Assembly: GCA_003662995.1 (NCBI GenBank)
Contig: QMZC01000005.1
Location: 1-48,934, forward strand
DNA: 48,934 nucleotides
Direction: 5' to 3'
Source: Archaeoglobales archaeon
GTDB taxonomy: Archaea > Halobacteriota > Archaeoglobi > Archaeoglobales > Archaeoglobaceae
Shown piece after piece: positions 1-8,357 of this stretch. Made by a program: the position numbers and the translations under genes. The notes under the pieces were generated by a model. That model ran no database searches, was not told the DNA's origin, and saw nothing but the letters and a program-made list of their open reading frames with translations. The first letter of the stretch is position 1. Each line of letters begins with the position of its first letter.

Positions 1-1
1 C

Positions 2-88
2 GTCGGAGATGTTGATTTAGAGACAACAAAGAGCTATGTTCAGAGGCAGGAGGAAATCCATCAGGCTAAGCTCTCTCAATACGGTTAG
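2..88 (+). CDS. C-terminal fragment of an IS-encoded protein, probably TnpB
   Basis: An open frame enters from the left edge and ends in TAG after 28 codons, with the tail sequence ETTKSYVQRQEE then HQAKLSQYG. It stops four bases before a perfect hairpin of the kind that closes IS200/IS605 elements, so the simplest reading is the last residues of a TnpB-type RNA-guided nuclease whose 3' end overlaps the element's guide RNA. The stretch ETTKSYV also resembles the C-terminal end of tyrosine recombinases, so an integrase tail is the alternative. Too little is present to decide, and the body of the gene lies outside the window. Confidence 0.4.
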   Translation, partial: VGDVDLETTKSYVQRQEEIHQAKLSQYG

Positions 89-92
89 GAAG

Positions 93-122
93 CCACAGGC
101 TTTAGCCTGTGGAGGATGTCAC
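93..122 (+). mobile_element. IS200/IS605-like right-end hairpin
   Basis: CCACAGGC (93-100) and GCCTGTGG (105-112) form a perfect 8-bp stem with a TTTA loop, followed by AGGATGTCAC to position 122. The pattern GAAGCC-hairpin-GGAGGATGTCAC directly after a tnpB-like reading frame is, from memory, typical of the right end of archaeal IS605-group elements, where it is also the 3' part of the guide (omega) RNA. If so, the bases after about 122 are the flank or guide-matching DNA. The left end is outside the window. Confidence 0.55.
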
Positions 123-435
123 TTTTATCGATTCTCTCACCATCTTCACAAGCCTCATCGGGTTCAAAATCCATTTTTTATACCCCTCATCTACTTGATA
201 ATTACTGATTTAAACAATATAAAATTTTTCGATTTTCTTTATTAATTTTGATTGTATAAGTTATTAAATTTTTTAGAGCAAATTGTATAACCAAATCACA
301 ACTTAACCTTATTGGGTTCAATATTTTAGAAGCAAAGAAAAATAATCTAAAGAAAAAGTATAAACCCGAACCATACGGACATAAATTGCTTAACAATGGT
401 TTACCAGTCGCAGGTGGTATTGCTTTGTTTAAATT
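123..435. other. A+T-rich intergenic stretch, no gene seen
   Basis: This stretch after the IS-like end has short open frames in several phases, but they lack ribosome-binding sites, a protein-like composition or any recognisable motif. A tract around 160-175 resembles a tRNA T-arm (GGGTTCAAAATCC), but no acceptor or anticodon stem surrounds it. I assign nothing here. Confidence 0.5.
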
Positions 436-681
436 TTATCCCCCAAATATCAAATCCAACAAGTCCTCAATGCCACCCTTCTTCCCGTCAAGAATTTCCG
501 CATCGTAAACTTCTGTGTATCCGCAATTTGTACATGTCACGAAGTAGTACTTATTTCTCTGCCAGTCAGCCCACCTTTCCAGCAAACTTGCTCCCGTCAT
601 TGCAAGTTTTTTGACTTTTGCCCTCTGCACACCACACTTTGGACATTTAAACCGATTAGCAATCTCCTCTTCAACTTTCAT
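436..681 (-). CDS. Small zinc-ribbon protein (COG3478/DUF2082-like)
   Basis: An 81-residue protein with two zinc-binding knuckles, CPKC (residues 13-16) and CTNC (50-53), separated by a basic stretch and a conserved-looking ERWADWQRNKYYFVTC segment. It ends in a short acidic tail. This is the pattern of the small nucleic-acid-binding zinc-ribbon proteins found in many archaea and bacteria, whose exact role is unknown. A TATA-like A/T block near 704-715 is centred about 27 nt before the ATG, so the message is probably leaderless. It sits downstream of, and on the same strand as, the FAD oxidase gene but has its own promoter. Confidence 0.75.
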   Translation of the reverse strand: MKVEEEIANRFKCPKCGVQRAKVKKLAMTGASLLERWADWQRNKYYFVTCTNCGYTEVYDAEILDGKKGGIEDLLDLIFGG

Positions 682-750
682 GAATAGTATTTTACAAGAT
701 TGTTAAAAAATTTTATGTTAATATTAAGATAAAACGATGCTATTTTTAAT

Positions 751-2106
751 TCAATTAACAACTTTGTCCGGATTCATTATTCCGTTGGGGTCAAATAATT
801 TCTTTATACCCTTCATCAATTCCAGTTCATTTTGACTTAAAAACTCTGCTAAATTCTCCCTTTTCACAAATCCAACACCATGCTCACCGGTAATAAACCC
901 TCCAAGCTCTTTAGCAATCTTAAACGCCTCTTTTTTAAACTTCGCATACTTTTCTTCTCCATTCTCACATTTTAACGGATGTTGATGTACGTTGCCGTCT
1001 CCAGCATGTCCGTAAGTTATTATCTGTAATCCCAAATTTTTGGCAACCTCATTACACCTCTTTAAATATTCCGGGATTTTGGCTATGGGTATTGAGACAT
1101 CCATAATGTCAATTATCTCATCCTTCAAACCCTCATAAAACATGCTCCTTATCTCCAACAGATCTCTCTGCTCTTTAACACTACTCGCAACGAAGATGTT
1201 TAATGGGTTTTTACATGCTTTTTCGATCTTCTCAGCAATTTCTATTAGCTCGTCCTCATCCTTTGCTTCAATCACAAGCATTAAATGAGCTTCCCCATCT
1301 TTACTAACCCATCTTTTTCCAACAACCCTTTCACCGTATTTTATTGCCTCGACTTCAATGTATTCAATCGCCAAAGGTGTAATAACATTCAGAATTCTTG
1401 AAACGGACTCTATCGCATCGCTTACACCATCAAATGGAATTACGAGTGTGTAATTCTTCTTTGGTTTTGGTAAAATTCTGATAATAGCCTTTGTTACAAT
1501 GCACAGCGTACCCTCACTTCCTATTATCAAATGCATCAAGTTATAGCCAGTTACGTTCTTTATAACCTTCCCACCAAGCTTTAAAACTTCACCGTTTGGC
1601 AAAACAACTTCTAATCCTAAAACATAATTTCTCATAACCCCATACTTTACAGCCCTAACCCCTCCAGCGTTTGTGGAGATCATCCCCCCAATCGTAGCAC
1701 TCTCATCGCCCGGATGGGGCGGGAAGCTCAATCCAACCCTTTCTACAGCTTCAATTAATGCTCTTAAGGTTACTCCAGCCTCGCACGTGACTGTCAAATT
1801 TTGAGTGTCAATCTCTAAAATTCTGTTTAATTTTTCCATCGAAATAACTATGCTAGGCTTTATCGGTACTGCACCTCCACTCAATCCCGTCCCCCCACCT
1901 CTAACAACAATGGGAATTCTGTTTTTATTAGCATATCTGACAACCTTTGATATTTCATCAACGCTCGACGGCTTAACAACTACAACGTTTTTGTTTGGTT
2001 TTGGTGCAACGTCTTTGGGGGTTTCATCGTACAAATATGCTTCTACATTCTTATCGACAAGTGTTATTGAATTTAAATAATCGGCAATTTCTTCAATATT
2101 GAGCAT
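751..2106 (-). CDS. FAD-linked D-lactate/glycolate-type dehydrogenase (GlcD/Dld family)
   Basis: A 451-residue flavoprotein of the vanillyl-alcohol-oxidase fold. The PCMH-type FAD-binding half has VRGGGTGLSGGAVP (about residues 68-81), HPGDESATIGGMISTNAGG (about 130-150) and VIKNVTGYNLMHLIIGSEGT (about 180-200). The C-terminal FAD-oxidase half carries YGHAGDGNVHQHPL and GEHGVGFVKR. Family members oxidise D-lactate, glycolate or other 2-hydroxyacids and pass electrons to quinone or an Fe-S partner. In Archaeoglobus such an enzyme is a D-lactate dehydrogenase feeding lactate oxidation; applying that here is inference. No Fe-S partner subunit lies next to it. The ATG has a TATA-like box (minus strand, about 2124-2135) 25 nt upstream, which supports the start. 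Confidence 0.9.
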   Translation of the reverse strand: MLNIEEIADYLNSITLVDKNVEAYLYDETPKDVAPKPNKNVVVVKPSSVDEISKVVRYANKNRIPIVVRGGGTGLSGGAVPIKPSIVISMEKLNRILEIDTQNLTVTCEAGVTLRALIEAVERVGLSFPPHPGDESATIGGMISTNAGGVRAVKYGVMRNYVLGLEVVLPNGEVLKLGGKVIKNVTGYNLMHLIIGSEGTLCIVTKAIIRILPKPKKNYTLVIPFDGVSDAIESVSRILNVITPLAIEYIEVEAIKYGERVVGKRWVSKDGEAHLMLVIEAKDEDELIEIAEKIEKACKNPLNIFVASSVKEQRDLLEIRSMFYEGLKDEIIDIMDVSIPIAKIPEYLKRCNEVAKNLGLQIITYGHAGDGNVHQHPLKCENGEEKYAKFKKEAFKIAKELGGFITGEHGVGFVKRENLAEFLSQNELELMKGIKKLFDPNGIMNPDKVVN

Positions 2107-2193
2107 AAATTTAGTACATCAAAGCTTATAAATTTCTATTGCCTATTTAAATGTTCAATCATCATAATCAACCAATTTAACAGCTAAAAATTT

Positions 2194-2228
2194 ACGAATC
2201 CCATAAACTATATTAAAACAGAATTCGT
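2194..2228 (+). promoter_or_regulatory. Promoter of the peptide transporter with flanking inverted repeat
   Basis: A TATA-like element (AACTATATTAAAA, about 2206-2218) lies about 26 nt before the likely transcription start near 2237. It is flanked by the inverted repeat ACGAAT (2194-2199) and ATTCGT (2223-2228), which could be an operator controlling the binding-protein gene. The repeat is short, so operator function is inference. Confidence 0.4.
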
Positions 2229-2249
2229 TATTCATAAATGGTGGTGAAG

Positions 2250-3827
2250 ATGAAAAAACTAGCAATTTTGTTCGTTATTGCAGTATTGATTGCTTTCAGT
2301 GGTTGCGCACAACCAGAGAAAAAAGCCACACCAACACCTGTAGCAACAGAAACACCTGAGACAAAAGCGATAACAATCGGTGTAACGGATAAAGTGACAG
2401 ACTTAGACCCGGCAAACGCCTACGACTTCTACACTTGGGAGGTCTTGCAAAACGTAATGGGAGGGTTAATGAGGTACAAGCCTGGAACTACTGATTTAGA
2501 GCCATACTTGGCTGAAAGCTACGAAATAAAGGATAACGGATCGGTTTACATATTCCATCTGAGAAAGGACTTGAAGTTCGCTGATGGTACACCTTGTAAA
2601 GCAGAGGATGTCGTGAGAAGCATAAACAGAGTCATGACGATTGCTGGCGATCCATCGTGGCTTGTAACCGACTTTGTTGACAAAGTCGAGGCTGTTGATG
2701 AATATACAGTCAAATTCACATTGAAGAAACCAATCTCATACTTCCTCGCTTTGGTAGCCACGCCTCCATACTTCCCAGTGCATCCAAATTACAAGGCAAA
2801 TGAAATAGATGCTGATCAGACTGCTGGTGGTGTTGGACCATACAAGATTTCAAAGTGGGTGAGAGACCAGGAGTTGATACTTGAGCCAAATCCGTACTTC
2901 TTTGGCGACAAACCCAAAACAGACAAGATAATTGTCAGATTCTATCAAGATGCTACAACGCTAAGACTGGCTATTGAGAAGGGTGAAATTGACATAGCAT
3001 GGAGAACATTAGCCCCAGTTGACATTCAATCGTTGAAGCAGAATGCAAACCTCAACGTAATTGAGGTTCCTGGAGCTTTCATAAGATACCTCGTGTTGAA
3101 TGGAAACGAGTCAACGGAGTATCCAACAAAGGATAAGCTTGTGAGGCAGGCTATTGCTGCTGCAATTGACAGAAACGATATTGCCCAAAGGGTTTACTTG
3201 GGTTCAGTTGAGCCATTGTATTCATTAGTGCCAAAGGGCATGTGGAGTCATAAGGATGTCTTCAAGACGATGTACGGTGATGGCAACCTTGATTTAGCCA
3301 AACAATTGCTTACCCAAGCAGGATATAGCGAAGAAGATAAGCTCATGCTTGAACTATGGTGGACTCCCACCCATTACGGCGATACAGAAAAGGATTTGGC
3401 TCAAGTTCTGAAGGAACAACTTGAGAAGACTGGAATGATAAGTGTTGAATTAAAGAGTGCCGAATGGGCTACATACGTTGATTATGCGAGGAAGTCGGCA
3501 ATGATGGCATCACTGTTTGGCTGGTATCCAGACTACATCGATCCAGACGACTACACAACGCCGTTCTTGAAGACTGGAGCTAACAGATGGCTTGGCTTTC
3601 CATACAGCGATGCAGAGATGGATGAATTGCTTGAGAAGGCTGCAACCTCAACAGACATAAATGAAAGGACGAAGTATTACGAGCAGGTGCAAGACAAGTT
3701 GGGAGAGGATGCACCTATTGTGCCCCTCATCCAAGGAAAGCTCTTCGTTGTTGCCAAGAAGAACATTGGTGGCATAGTATTGGACCCAACGATGATATTC
3801 AGATACTACTTGTTGTATTGGCAATAA
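2250..3827 (+). CDS. Peptide ABC transporter, substrate-binding lipoprotein (SBP family 5)
   Basis: This encodes the extracellular binding protein of a dipeptide/oligopeptide-type importer. A lipoprotein signal runs MKKLAILFVIAVLIAFSGC, with the lipobox Cys at residue 19, followed by a Thr/Pro-rich linker and the SBP_bac_5 domain with typical segments (YEIKDNGSVYIFHLRKDLKF, FADGTPCKAEDVV). I chose the ATG at 2250 rather than the in-frame ATG at 2238. GGTGGTGA lies just before 2250, and 2238 falls at the predicted transcription start. The protein is then 525 residues. Two permeases and two ATPases follow, giving a full transporter. A T-rich tract and a new TATA box separate it from the permeases, so it may be expressed at its own level. 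The substrate class (peptide, nickel chelate or sugar oligomer) cannot be told from sequence. Confidence 0.9.
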   Translation: MKKLAILFVIAVLIAFSGCAQPEKKATPTPVATETPETKAITIGVTDKVTDLDPANAYDFYTWEVLQNVMGGLMRYKPGTTDLEPYLAESYEIKDNGSVYIFHLRKDLKFADGTPCKAEDVVRSINRVMTIAGDPSWLVTDFVDKVEAVDEYTVKFTLKKPISYFLALVATPPYFPVHPNYKANEIDADQTAGGVGPYKISKWVRDQELILEPNPYFFGDKPKTDKIIVRFYQDATTLRLAIEKGEIDIAWRTLAPVDIQSLKQNANLNVIEVPGAFIRYLVLNGNESTEYPTKDKLVRQAIAAAIDRNDIAQRVYLGSVEPLYSLVPKGMWSHKDVFKTMYGDGNLDLAKQLLTQAGYSEEDKLMLELWWTPTHYGDTEKDLAQVLKEQLEKTGMISVELKSAEWATYVDYARKSAMMASLFGWYPDYIDPDDYTTPFLKTGANRWLGFPYSDAEMDELLEKAATSTDINERTKYYEQVQDKLGEDAPIVPLIQGKLFVVAKKNIGGIVLDPTMIFRYYLLYWQ

Positions 3828-3828
3828 T

Positions 3829-3850
3829 TCCTTTTTTAATTTTTTATTCT
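3829..3850 (+). terminator. T-rich terminator after the binding-protein gene
   Basis: Immediately after the stop codon lie runs CCTTTTTTAATTTTTTATTC, matching the oligo-T terminators used by archaeal RNA polymerase. It probably lets the binding protein be made in excess over the permeases downstream. Confidence 0.5.
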
Positions 3851-3937
3851 GTTAATTTCAGCTAAATTAAATATCTTTCGCTTTCAGATTATTTAAAAAC
3901 TGGTAAACTTTTTAATACTAGCGTTACAGCTTAGTCG

Positions 3938-4948
3938 ATGGCATCCCTAAAGGCATACATAGTTACAAGGGCATTGTTGGTTATACCAACTGTACTTATA
4001 TTGCTGACCGTAGTCTTCTTTATACTTAGAATATTGCCCGGCGATCCAATAGCGGCAATGGTTGGGCAAAAAGTACCGCCAGAAGTGGTCGAGAAGTTGA
4101 GGGAAGAGGCAGGGTTGAACAAACCTTTAATTGTTCAATATTTTGAATACTTGTTTAACATCCTTAGAGGAGACTTTGGCAAATCGATGATTTGGGGTAA
4201 AAGACCCGTTATAGATGAAATAATGCTTCGGTTTCCCGCCACACTTGAATTAACGATTTTCGGATTTACGTTGAGCGTTTTGATCGGAGTTATAACTGGA
4301 GCAATTGCCGCTTTTAGAAGGGGCAGTAAGATCGACTCTTCAATGAGAATATACAGCATCGTTGCCTATACTTTGTTCATTCCTTGGTTTGGTATGCTTT
4401 TGCAGATGCTCTGTGGTGTATATCTAAAACTACTCCCGATAGGTGGAAGGATAACTCCTGGGAGTGAGCCGACAACAATAACCTCATTATACGTTTTGGA
4501 TAGTTTGTTAACACTAAACTTCAACGCTCTGATTGATTCTTTATCCCACATCTTCCTACCCGCTTTGGTTTTGGGAATTGTGCTGTCTGGAGCTTATACA
4601 AGATTGCTGAGAAACAACCTAATTGACGTCCTAAGCCAAGACTTCATAGTTGCTTATAGGGCGAGGGGTGTGAGGGAGAGAAAGGTTGTGAAGCATGCGA
4701 TGAAGAATGCTTTCATCCCAGTCATAACGTTGATGGGTTTGCAATTTGCAATACTGCTTGCGGGAGCAGTGTTAACAGAAACAACCTTCTCATGGCCCGG
4801 TATGGGTACTTTCTTGCTTGAAAGAATTCAGTATAGGGATTACACATCAGTTCAGGGAGCGATAGTGTTTTACGCTTTGTTTGTGGCTTTGATAAGTTTG
4901 ATCGTTGACATAGTCTATGCACTACTCGATCCAAGAATAAGGTATTGA
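3938..4948 (+). CDS. Peptide ABC transporter permease, DppB/OppB type
   Basis: A 336-residue integral membrane protein with about six transmembrane helices. The first is at residues 10-30 (LVIPTVLILLTVVFFILRIL) and is followed by the family motif LPGDPIAAMVG. The ATPase-docking EAA loop is visible as YRARGVRERKVVKHAMKNA near residue 245. It should pair with the DppC-type permease ten bases downstream to form the membrane pore. The ATG lies about 25 nt after a TATA-like CTTTTTAATACT (about 3908-3919), so the permease-ATPase part of the cluster seems to have its own leaderless promoter. Confidence 0.93.
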   Translation: MASLKAYIVTRALLVIPTVLILLTVVFFILRILPGDPIAAMVGQKVPPEVVEKLREEAGLNKPLIVQYFEYLFNILRGDFGKSMIWGKRPVIDEIMLRFPATLELTIFGFTLSVLIGVITGAIAAFRRGSKIDSSMRIYSIVAYTLFIPWFGMLLQMLCGVYLKLLPIGGRITPGSEPTTITSLYVLDSLLTLNFNALIDSLSHIFLPALVLGIVLSGAYTRLLRNNLIDVLSQDFIVAYRARGVRERKVVKHAMKNAFIPVITLMGLQFAILLAGAVLTETTFSWPGMGTFLLERIQYRDYTSVQGAIVFYALFVALISLIVDIVYALLDPRIRY

Positions 4949-4957
4949 GGTGACAGC

Positions 4958-5812
4958 ATGGAGGTAAAGAATCTCGCAACAACGGTGTTCAAAATCCCCG
5001 ATGTGGAAGGACGATGGATGGTTGTAAGCGGTTTAGCTATGGTCTGCGTAGTTTTAATTATGGCTGTGTTTGCCCCCTTAATTGCCCCATACGATCCAAC
5101 TAAGTCGAGTGGTGATGTTCTTAGCTCACCTTCAGCCAAACACCTAATGGGAACGGATAACTTGGGTAGAGACATCTTTTCCCGCATTATTTATGGATCA
5201 AGAATCGTTTTGATGGTTGTTTTTTCCGCCTCTTTTCTCTCAATGTCAATTGGTGTGCCTTTGGGTTTGATTTCAGGATATTTTGGCGGTAAACTTGATA
5301 GGGCAATCTCAATGCTCATGGACAGCATGTACGCATTTCCAAGCTTAATATTAGCCATCGCTATTGCTGCCATGTTGGGGCCAAGTGTTATCAATGCAGT
5401 GGTTGCAATTTCAGTCGTTTACGTTCCGACTTACTTCAGGATGATTAGAGGACAAACGTTGTCTTTGAAATCAAGGCTCTTCGTTGAAGCTGCAAAGGCT
5501 ATAGGGGCAAAAGACATGAGAATAATGGGGAGATACATTTTACCAAACGTGGTTACAACCGCAGTAGTTGTATTTTCGTTGAGTGTCGCAGACGCAATAT
5601 TGACTGAGGCTGGTTTGAGCTTTCTGGGTTTTATTGTTACAGCCCCAACTCCAGACTGGGGGTTTGAATTAAGTGCAGGAAGACCCTATTTGCCTGCAGG
5701 CTATTGGTGGATGATCACGTTTCCCGGTTTAATGGTCATGTTGCTTTCATTGGGATTCGCTCTGATTGGAGAGGGGTTGAGTGAAATCTACGCACCGAGG
5801 AGGGAGAGATGA
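4958..5812 (+). CDS. Peptide ABC transporter permease, DppC/OppC type
   Basis: A 284-residue permease with a cytoplasmic N-terminus, a first helix at about residues 27-45, the family signature HLMGTDNLGRDIFSRIIYGS near residue 66, and an EAA loop AAKAIGAKDMRIMGRYILPN near residue 185. It forms the heterodimeric channel with the preceding DppB-type permease. It lies 9 nt after that gene, with GAGGTGACAGC before its ATG as ribosome-binding site. Its last codons overlap the next ATPase gene by 4 nt, showing tight translational coupling. Confidence 0.93.
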   Translation: MEVKNLATTVFKIPDVEGRWMVVSGLAMVCVVLIMAVFAPLIAPYDPTKSSGDVLSSPSAKHLMGTDNLGRDIFSRIIYGSRIVLMVVFSASFLSMSIGVPLGLISGYFGGKLDRAISMLMDSMYAFPSLILAIAIAAMLGPSVINAVVAISVVYVPTYFRMIRGQTLSLKSRLFVEAAKAIGAKDMRIMGRYILPNVVTTAVVVFSLSVADAILTEAGLSFLGFIVTAPTPDWGFELSAGRPYLPAGYWWMITFPGLMVMLLSLGFALIGEGLSEIYAPRRER

Positions 5813-6762
5813 TGCTGCTCGATGTAAAGAATCTGAAGACGTACTTCTATTCAAAACGTGGAGTTTTAAGGGCAGTTGACAACGTTAGCATCGGTGTTGA
5901 TAGGCGAGAATTTATATCAATAGTTGGAGAGAGCGGTTGCGGTAAATCAACCTTAGCTTATTCAATTATTCGCCTTGTAGATACTCCAGGAAAGATTGTT
6001 GATGGCAAAATCGTTTTTGATGGTAGGGATTTGGTTAAGTTGAGCGAAGAGGAAATGAGGAGGTTGAGGGGTAAAGAGATTGGGATGGTCTTTCAAGACC
6101 CGATGACGAGTTTAGATCCATTAGAAAAGATTGGAGATCAAATCGTTGAGACGATAATTGAGCATGAAAGGGTTGACAAGAAGGAAGCATGGGAGAAAGC
6201 ATCAATACTGCTTGAGAAAGTTGGATTGCCGGGAGATAGAGTAAATTATTATCCCCACCAGCTTTCTGGTGGACAGAGGCAGAGGGTTATGATTGCCTTA
6301 GCGGTCTCTTTAAATCCAAAGCTGTTGATCGCTGATGAACCTACAACAGCCTTAGATGTAATCGTTCAAGAGAAGATAATGGACTTGCTTGAGGATATGA
6401 AGAAAGAAGACAGGGCTATAATCTTAATCACCCATGATTTTGCCTTAGCTGCTGACAGAAGTGATAAGATTGCTGTAATGTACGCCGGATGGCTAATTGA
6501 ATTCGGCAAAGCAAACAAGCTTGCCAATGAGCCTCTCCATCCATATTCAGAGGGATTAATTGGCTCAGTTCCAGATGTGTGGGAGGATAGAGATATTAAG
6601 CCAATGCTCGGCTTTCTTCCAGACTTAATTGATCCACCAAAGGGTTGCAGATTTAAGCCGAGATGTCCAAAGGCGATGGATGTGTGCGATAAAGAGCCAC
6701 CAACGTTTAGCGTTGATGGAAGGGTTGTAAAATGCTGGTTGTATGGTGAGAACAATGGCTGA
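5809..6762 (+). CDS. Peptide ABC transporter ATP-binding protein, DppD/OppD type
   Basis: A 317-residue ATPase with Walker A GESGCGKST (about residues 40-48), Q-loop in GMVFQDPMTSLDP, signature LSGGQRQRV, Walker B LLIADEPTTALD and switch His in ITHD. The C-terminal oligopeptide-transporter tail (GCRFKPRCPKAMDVC) has the cysteine cluster that binds an Fe-S cluster in some relatives. It powers uptake together with the OppF-type ATPase that overlaps its 3' end. GAGGAGGGAGAG precedes the start codon. A second ATG follows at once at residue 2, so the exact start could be one codon later. Confidence 0.93.
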   Translation: MMLLDVKNLKTYFYSKRGVLRAVDNVSIGVDRREFISIVGESGCGKSTLAYSIIRLVDTPGKIVDGKIVFDGRDLVKLSEEEMRRLRGKEIGMVFQDPMTSLDPLEKIGDQIVETIIEHERVDKKEAWEKASILLEKVGLPGDRVNYYPHQLSGGQRQRVMIALAVSLNPKLLIADEPTTALDVIVQEKIMDLLEDMKKEDRAIILITHDFALAADRSDKIAVMYAGWLIEFGKANKLANEPLHPYSEGLIGSVPDVWEDRDIKPMLGFLPDLIDPPKGCRFKPRCPKAMDVCDKEPPTFSVDGRVVKCWLYGENNG

Positions 6763-7738
6763 AGTAATTGAGGTAAAAAATCTAAAGAAGTATTTTCCCG
6801 TGCAAAAATCAGTAATAGAAGTGTTGCTGTCAAAGAAAATTGAATACATTAGGGCTGTTGATGACGTGTCTTTCAAAATGGAGAAGGGCGAAGTGTTGTC
6901 TTTGGTTGGGGAGAGCGGTTGCGGTAAAACAACGACTGGTAGGATTCTCGTTGGACTTGAAGAGCCTACAGATGGAAAAATAGTGTTTAAGGGAAAGGAC
7001 GTCACCAAATTAAGCAAGGAAGAATTTAGGAAGATAAGAAAACATCTACAAATGATCTTCCAAGACCCATACGCATCTCTAAATCCCAAGATGAAGATCG
7101 GGGAGCATTTGGAAGACCCATTACTAATTCACAACATCGCTGAAAATAGGGAAGCTAAGGAGTTGGCATTGCAGATGTTGGAAAGGGTTGGACTGGTGCC
7201 TGCTGAACAATTCTACAACAGATTGCCGTATCAGCTTTCTGGCGGGCAGAGGCAGAGGGTAGCGATTGCGAGGGCTATGATTCTAAAGCCTGAGTTTGTT
7301 GTTGCTGATGAACCGGTTTCAATGATCGATGTTAGTTTGAGGGCATCAATTTTGGACTTGTTAATGTCTTTCAAAGCAGAGTACAGCTTAAGCATGTTGT
7401 TTATCACCCACGATTTATCGGTTGCAAGGCTTGTTGGGGATAGAATTGCTGTAATGTATTTGGGAAAAATTGTGGAGATTGGGGAGACGAGGAAAGTCAT
7501 ACACCATCCAAAACATCCATATACAGCAGCATTACTGTCTGCAGTCCCGTCGTTCTTGAAGAGGGAGATTAACATTGAAATCATTGGTGATGTGGCAAAT
7601 CCAAGGGAGCCACCATCTGGATGCAGATACCATCCGAGATGTCCATTCGCAAAAGAAATTTGCAGTAAGGAAGAGCCAAAGCTTGAAGGTAAAGGACATT
7701 TGGTAGCTTGTCACTTTCCGTTGGATTTGGATTTGTAA
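6755..7738 (+). CDS. Peptide ABC transporter ATP-binding protein, DppF/OppF type
   Basis: The second ATPase of the transporter, with Walker A GESGCGKTT, FQDPYASLNPKM, signature LSGGQRQRVAIARAM, a slightly divergent Walker B (VVADEPVSMID) and ITHD. The C-terminal tail is again Cys-rich (GCRYHPRCPFAKEIC). I prefer the ATG at 6755, because GGTGA at 6745-6749 is correctly spaced for it; an upstream in-frame ATG at 6743 lacks a site. The protein is then 327 residues and overlaps the preceding gene by 8 nt. It is the last gene of the transporter cluster and ends convergently with lysO. Confidence 0.92.
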   Translation: MAEVIEVKNLKKYFPVQKSVIEVLLSKKIEYIRAVDDVSFKMEKGEVLSLVGESGCGKTTTGRILVGLEEPTDGKIVFKGKDVTKLSKEEFRKIRKHLQMIFQDPYASLNPKMKIGEHLEDPLLIHNIAENREAKELALQMLERVGLVPAEQFYNRLPYQLSGGQRQRVAIARAMILKPEFVVADEPVSMIDVSLRASILDLLMSFKAEYSLSMLFITHDLSVARLVGDRIAVMYLGKIVEIGETRKVIHHPKHPYTAALLSAVPSFLKREINIEIIGDVANPREPPSGCRYHPRCPFAKEICSKEEPKLEGKGHLVACHFPLDLDL

Positions 7739-7775
7739 CTGTTCTGCAAACTTAAGACCCAAATTCTAAAGATAA

Positions 7776-8357
7776 TCAAAGCGATGTTACCAACATCAGC
7801 AACAAAGGAACGGCTGCAGATATTATAAATCCGTGGACAAAGGCTATTAGCGAAATCTGCGGGTTTGAAAAGCTTGAGATTATTGGTAATGTGGAATCCA
7901 TTGTCGTTGCCCCACCAATCGATATTGCCGCCTTTTTGTCATTCAGCTTTGGGTAGAGAAATATCGTCATCACTTCTCGCAAGAAGTTTGATGTAAAACC
8001 TAAGGCTCCAGCAAAAGAGCCGATCGTTTTTGCTAGAAATGGGCCTGTCAATGAATACCACCCCATTCCCAAGGCTACGGATGCTGAAAGTTTTAAATCG
8101 AGTTTTAGCAGGAAAGATAAAACTACTCCAGCAATCAAAGAGCCCGCAATCGTGCCAATACAAAGGACTGCGCCATCTCTCCAAACTTCTTTGAACTTCT
8201 CAACCTTTGCATCTCTTCCTATCTCAATGCCGATAACGAAAAGTAAGATTATCAGAAACAGCTCAACGAGCAAATCAGTAAAGCTTACGGTGGTTGAAAA
8301 ACCAACCAACATTCCTAAGACCAAGGTTAATAACACAACAACTATGAGTTTAGTCAT
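7776..8357 (-). CDS. lysO: LysO-family exporter, C-terminal module (DUF340)
   Basis: A 193-residue membrane protein with about six hydrophobic helices and the glycine/proline-rich core (ALGMGWYSLTGPFLAKTIG) of the LysO/YbjE family. In E. coli this family is one chain that exports lysine. Here the family is split: the small N-terminal half is encoded just upstream, and this ATG follows the TAA of that gene directly and in the same frame. GAGGTG ends 5 nt before the ATG, so re-initiation is plausible. The two parts probably assemble into one transporter. Lysine as substrate is carried over from the bacterial member and not shown here. Confidence 0.8.
   Translation of the reverse strand: MTKLIVVVLLTLVLGMLVGFSTTVSFTDLLVELFLIILLFVIGIEIGRDAKVEKFKEVWRDGAVLCIGTIAGSLIAGVVLSFLLKLDLKLSASVALGMGWYSLTGPFLAKTIGSFAGALGFTSNFLREVMTIFLYPKLNDKKAAISIGGATTMDSTLPIISSFSNPQISLIAFVHGFIISAAVPLLLMLVTSL

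Noticed and set aside
150-180. tRNA T-arm-like sequence (GGGTTCAAAATCC)
   Set aside because: The loop is one base too long and no matching acceptor, D or anticodon stems exist nearby.
36-245. Open frame of 69 codons over the IS-like right end
   Set aside because: It runs through the hairpin and A+T-rich flank, has no ribosome-binding site and a non-protein-like composition.
6366-7089. Two long minus-strand frames (about 155 codons each) across the ATPase genes
   Set aside because: They are antisense shadows of strongly conserved ABC ATPase genes and have no recognisable domain or start signal.
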